From an uncultured Sulfurovum sp. (lineage in GTDB: Bacteria; Campylobacterota; Campylobacteria; Campylobacterales; Sulfurovaceae), in NCBI GenBank assembly GCA_902727855.1, contig CACVAS010000105.1, positions 39,157 to 103,156 of the forward strand: DNA of 64,000 bases, written 5' to 3'. Made by a program: the position numbers and the translations under genes. Below the pieces are notes generated by a model, which ran no database searches, was not told the origin of the DNA, and saw only the letters and a program-made list of their open reading frames with translations. Of this stretch, positions 62,591 to 64,000 are shown one piece after another. How positions within the stretch are numbered: the first letter of the stretch is position 1; the number at the start of each line of letters is the position of its first letter.

Positions 62591-63523
62591 TCAATGCTTC
62601 TCATTTCGTTTTTGGTCTAGCCATACCATAATCCCTTTTTGGGCATGGAGTCTATTTTCTGCTTCAGTGAAGACAACCTCTTCATGTCTTTCAAATGTCT
62701 CTTCGCTGACTTCGTATCCTCTATAAGCTGGTAGACAGTGTAGAAAAATAGCATCAGGTTTTGCAAGGTCCATCAAATCTTCATTGACGATGTATCCGTC
62801 AAATACTTTGAGGCGTGCTTCTTTTTCTTCTTCTTGTCCCATAGATATCCAAGTATCTGTAGTCACTACATCACACCCGTTGACTGCTACTTTTGGGTCA
62901 TTTCCAAAGGAGAGTGTTGCACCTGAACTTTTTGCTATCTCTAGTGCTTCAGTCACAATAGTCTCATCACACTCATAGCCTACAGGGGTAGCCACTCTGA
63001 GTTCAAACCCAAGTTTAGCTGCAAGCATGAGCCATGAGTGTGCCATGTTGTTACCATCACCCACATAGGCAACGACTTGGTTTTTTTCTTTACCAAACTC
63101 TATCATGGTAAGGTAGTCTGTCATGAGTTGCACAGGATGATACATGTCTGTAAGACCATTAATCACAGGGACTTTAGAGTACTTAGCAAATTCTTCGAGC
63201 TTAGACTGTTCAAAGGTACGAATCATCACCATGTCTACCATACGGCTAATGACACGAGAAGTGTCTTTCATAGGCTCACCACGTCCTAGCTGTATGTCAT
63301 TACTTGAGAGGAATAAGCCTACACCACCAAGCTGGTAAATACCTGTCTCAAAGCTCACACGTGTACGTGTAGAAGACTTTTCAAATATCATACCAAGTGT
63401 TTGGTGTTCCATGTAGGGTACAAACTGACGTTGTTTGGTTTGTGCCTTTATCTTCTGTGCCAGTGTTATCATCTCTAAAAGTTCTTCTTTGCTAAAGTCT
63501 TTGAGTGTTAAAAAGTGTCTCAT
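62591..63523 (-). CDS. argF: Ornithine carbamoyltransferase
   Basis: The 310-residue enzyme makes citrulline. Carbamoyl-phosphate motif [15 protein letters not shown], ornithine-side segments [44 protein letters not shown] and the C-terminal [12 protein letters not shown] are present. Length is normal. With argJ at the left edge it is the second arginine gene of the window. Confidence 0.97.
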   Translation of the reverse strand: MRHFLTLKDFSKEELLEMITLAQKIKAQTKQRQFVPYMEHQTLGMIFEKSSTRTRVSFETGIYQLGGVGLFLSSNDIQLGRGEPMKDTSRVISRMVDMVMIRTFEQSKLEEFAKYSKVPVINGLTDMYHPVQLMTDYLTMIEFGKEKNQVVAYVGDGNNMAHSWLMLAAKLGFELRVATPVGYECDETIVTEALEIAKSSGATLSFGNDPKVAVNGCDVVTTDTWISMGQEEEKEARLKVFDGYIVNEDLMDLAKPDAIFLHCLPAYRGYEVSEETFERHEEVVFTEAENRLHAQKGIMVWLDQKRNEKH

Positions 63524-63620
63524 AGGACGCTCCTTGATACATTTAAGTATATAATGTAAAAATTAAAAGAGATTATTCTACCATAATTGGGGTTATTTTG
63601 TTCTGTGAAGCCGATTTTGA

Positions 63621-63734
63621 TTACAGGTTAATAATCATTTCTGTTGATATTTCTATATTTTTTTTCTCTTCTTTAAGTATTACAATGTACCCGTCCTCTG
63701 TTCTTATGGTATTTCTATCAATGTCTCTTTTCAT
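63621..63734 (-). CDS. Tiny ORF, possibly second half of a frameshifted small gene
   Basis: MKRDIDRNTIRTEDGYIVIL and onward, 37 residues ending EMIINL. Its ATG lies inside the preceding tiny ORF in another frame (GATGAA overlap). No family recognised. Either a coupled pair of small proteins or one gene of about 70 residues broken by a one-base shift. Confidence 0.3.
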   Translation of the reverse strand: MKRDIDRNTIRTEDGYIVILKEEKKNIEISTEMIINL

Positions 63735-63828
63735 CTATTAAAAGTATTTTATATTTCTCTCCAAGTTCAGAAGTAATTTTGCTGTAAGAGGTTTGTGATG
63801 TGATAATAGTTATATTATAGTGTGTCAT
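63718..63828 (-). CDS. Tiny ORF, possibly first half of a frameshifted small gene
   Basis: MTHYNITIITSQTSYSKITS and onward, 36 residues ending LLIDEKRH. It is preceded by AGAAGATAAAC, a weak RBS. It reads with alternating hydrophobic and polar residues, plausible for a small beta-alpha protein. Nothing else is supported in 63524-63975. Confidence 0.3.
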   Translation of the reverse strand: MTHYNITIITSQTSYSKITSELGEKYKILLIDEKRH

Positions 63829-63975
63829 GTTTATCTTCTTTTCCATTCTTGTATGACGTTAAATAAAACAATCATAATAGAATCCTCTGATTAACCTCGA
63901 ATAATGCATTTAAAACCGATATTTAGCTAAAATAGAACTATTAAGAGCAACAAATATCTATCAAGGGAAAGTTCT

Positions 63976-64000
63976 ATGCAACTAAGTTTCTTCGACCACG
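63976..64000 (+). CDS. Start of a gene cut by the window edge
   Basis: ATG at 63976 after AGGGAAAG opens MQLSFFDH. Only eight codons are visible, so no function can be given. Confidence 0.4.

Noticed and set aside
1-64000. CRISPR array
   Set aside because: No regularly spaced direct repeats and no cas genes were seen; the repeats present are dispersed palindromes.

Overview
The window reads as chromosomal DNA of a Campylobacterota (epsilonproteobacterial) bacterium, most likely Sulfurovum-like. The DNA is AT-rich and coding-dense. The tmRNA has a tag of the ANN...AYA type seen in this phylum. Tryptophan genes are scattered rather than clustered, the ComEC-like protein is short, a PgbA-type N-terminal-domain protein is present, and a separate GlcD/GlcF-type oxidase is encoded. 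The species call is inference from gene content only.\n\nLayout. 0-8.2 kb: argJ (cut by the window edge), a K+ channel with an RCK domain, rpmB, rpe, trpF, a DEDDh exonuclease, then a leftward ppk1 / gamma-carbonic-anhydrase-like / EI24-like cluster. 8.3-14.6 kb: a 1406-residue secreted RHS/YD-repeat protein with a possible immunity gene, bracketed by two MntA/HepT toxin-antitoxin pairs. 14.6-30.2 kb: housekeeping genes (uvrB, two small proteins, three tandem pseudopilins, a Uma2-like protein, priA, ispG, dnaB, a ComEC-like protein, a YihY-like protein, glcD-like, a PgbA-like protein, an M23 peptidase, a NUDIX hydrolase).\n\n30.2-36.9 kb is an accessory island and the most interesting part. 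It encodes a small membrane protein, a TIR-effector-associated-VMAP-like protein, a MoxR AAA+ ATPase, a vWA-like protein fused to an FGE-sulfatase (C-type-lectin-like) domain, and a second FGE-domain protein. The two FGE genes end in 72-nt blocks that differ at 22 positions, almost all at codon positions 1 and 2. These blocks are flanked by near-identical DNA that continues past the stop codon into a hairpin. This is the signature of diversity-generating-retroelement (DGR) variable regions. No reverse transcriptase or template repeat is in the window, so the machinery would have to act from elsewhere. The system looks like an NTP-dependent 'ternary' conflict system (VMAP-MoxR-vWA) with two hypermutable ligand-binding receptors. 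The island is bracketed by two copies of the NUDIX gene's 3' end.\n\n37-42 kb: a hemerythrin-like protein, agmatine catabolism (aguB, aguA), alr, and a DoxX-like protein. 42.1-43.7 kb: remains of an element integrated into ssrA (tmRNA), comprising an att-like repeat, a RelE-like pair and an integrase tail. 43.7-57.9 kb: a DAACS symporter, MazEF-like and MntA/HepT pairs, a two-gene 2-hydroxyacyl-CoA dehydratase/activase-type system, lgt, an SLC13-type permease, trpA, panB, ruvB and an AI-2E-family permease. 58-59.2 kb: an IS481-like insertion with a 14-bp target duplication that splits a terminator-like hairpin. 59.2-64 kb: an OmpR-type two-component system whose regulator seems to start at ATT, a GlcF-like Fe-S protein, argF, two tiny overlapping ORFs, and the first codons of another gene.\n\nA second theme is a set of REP-like palindromes beginning GTAG. 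One lies in frame inside priA, two supply the stop codons of priA and uvrB, one lies between rpe and trpF, and one is translated as part of the C-terminus of the activase gene.
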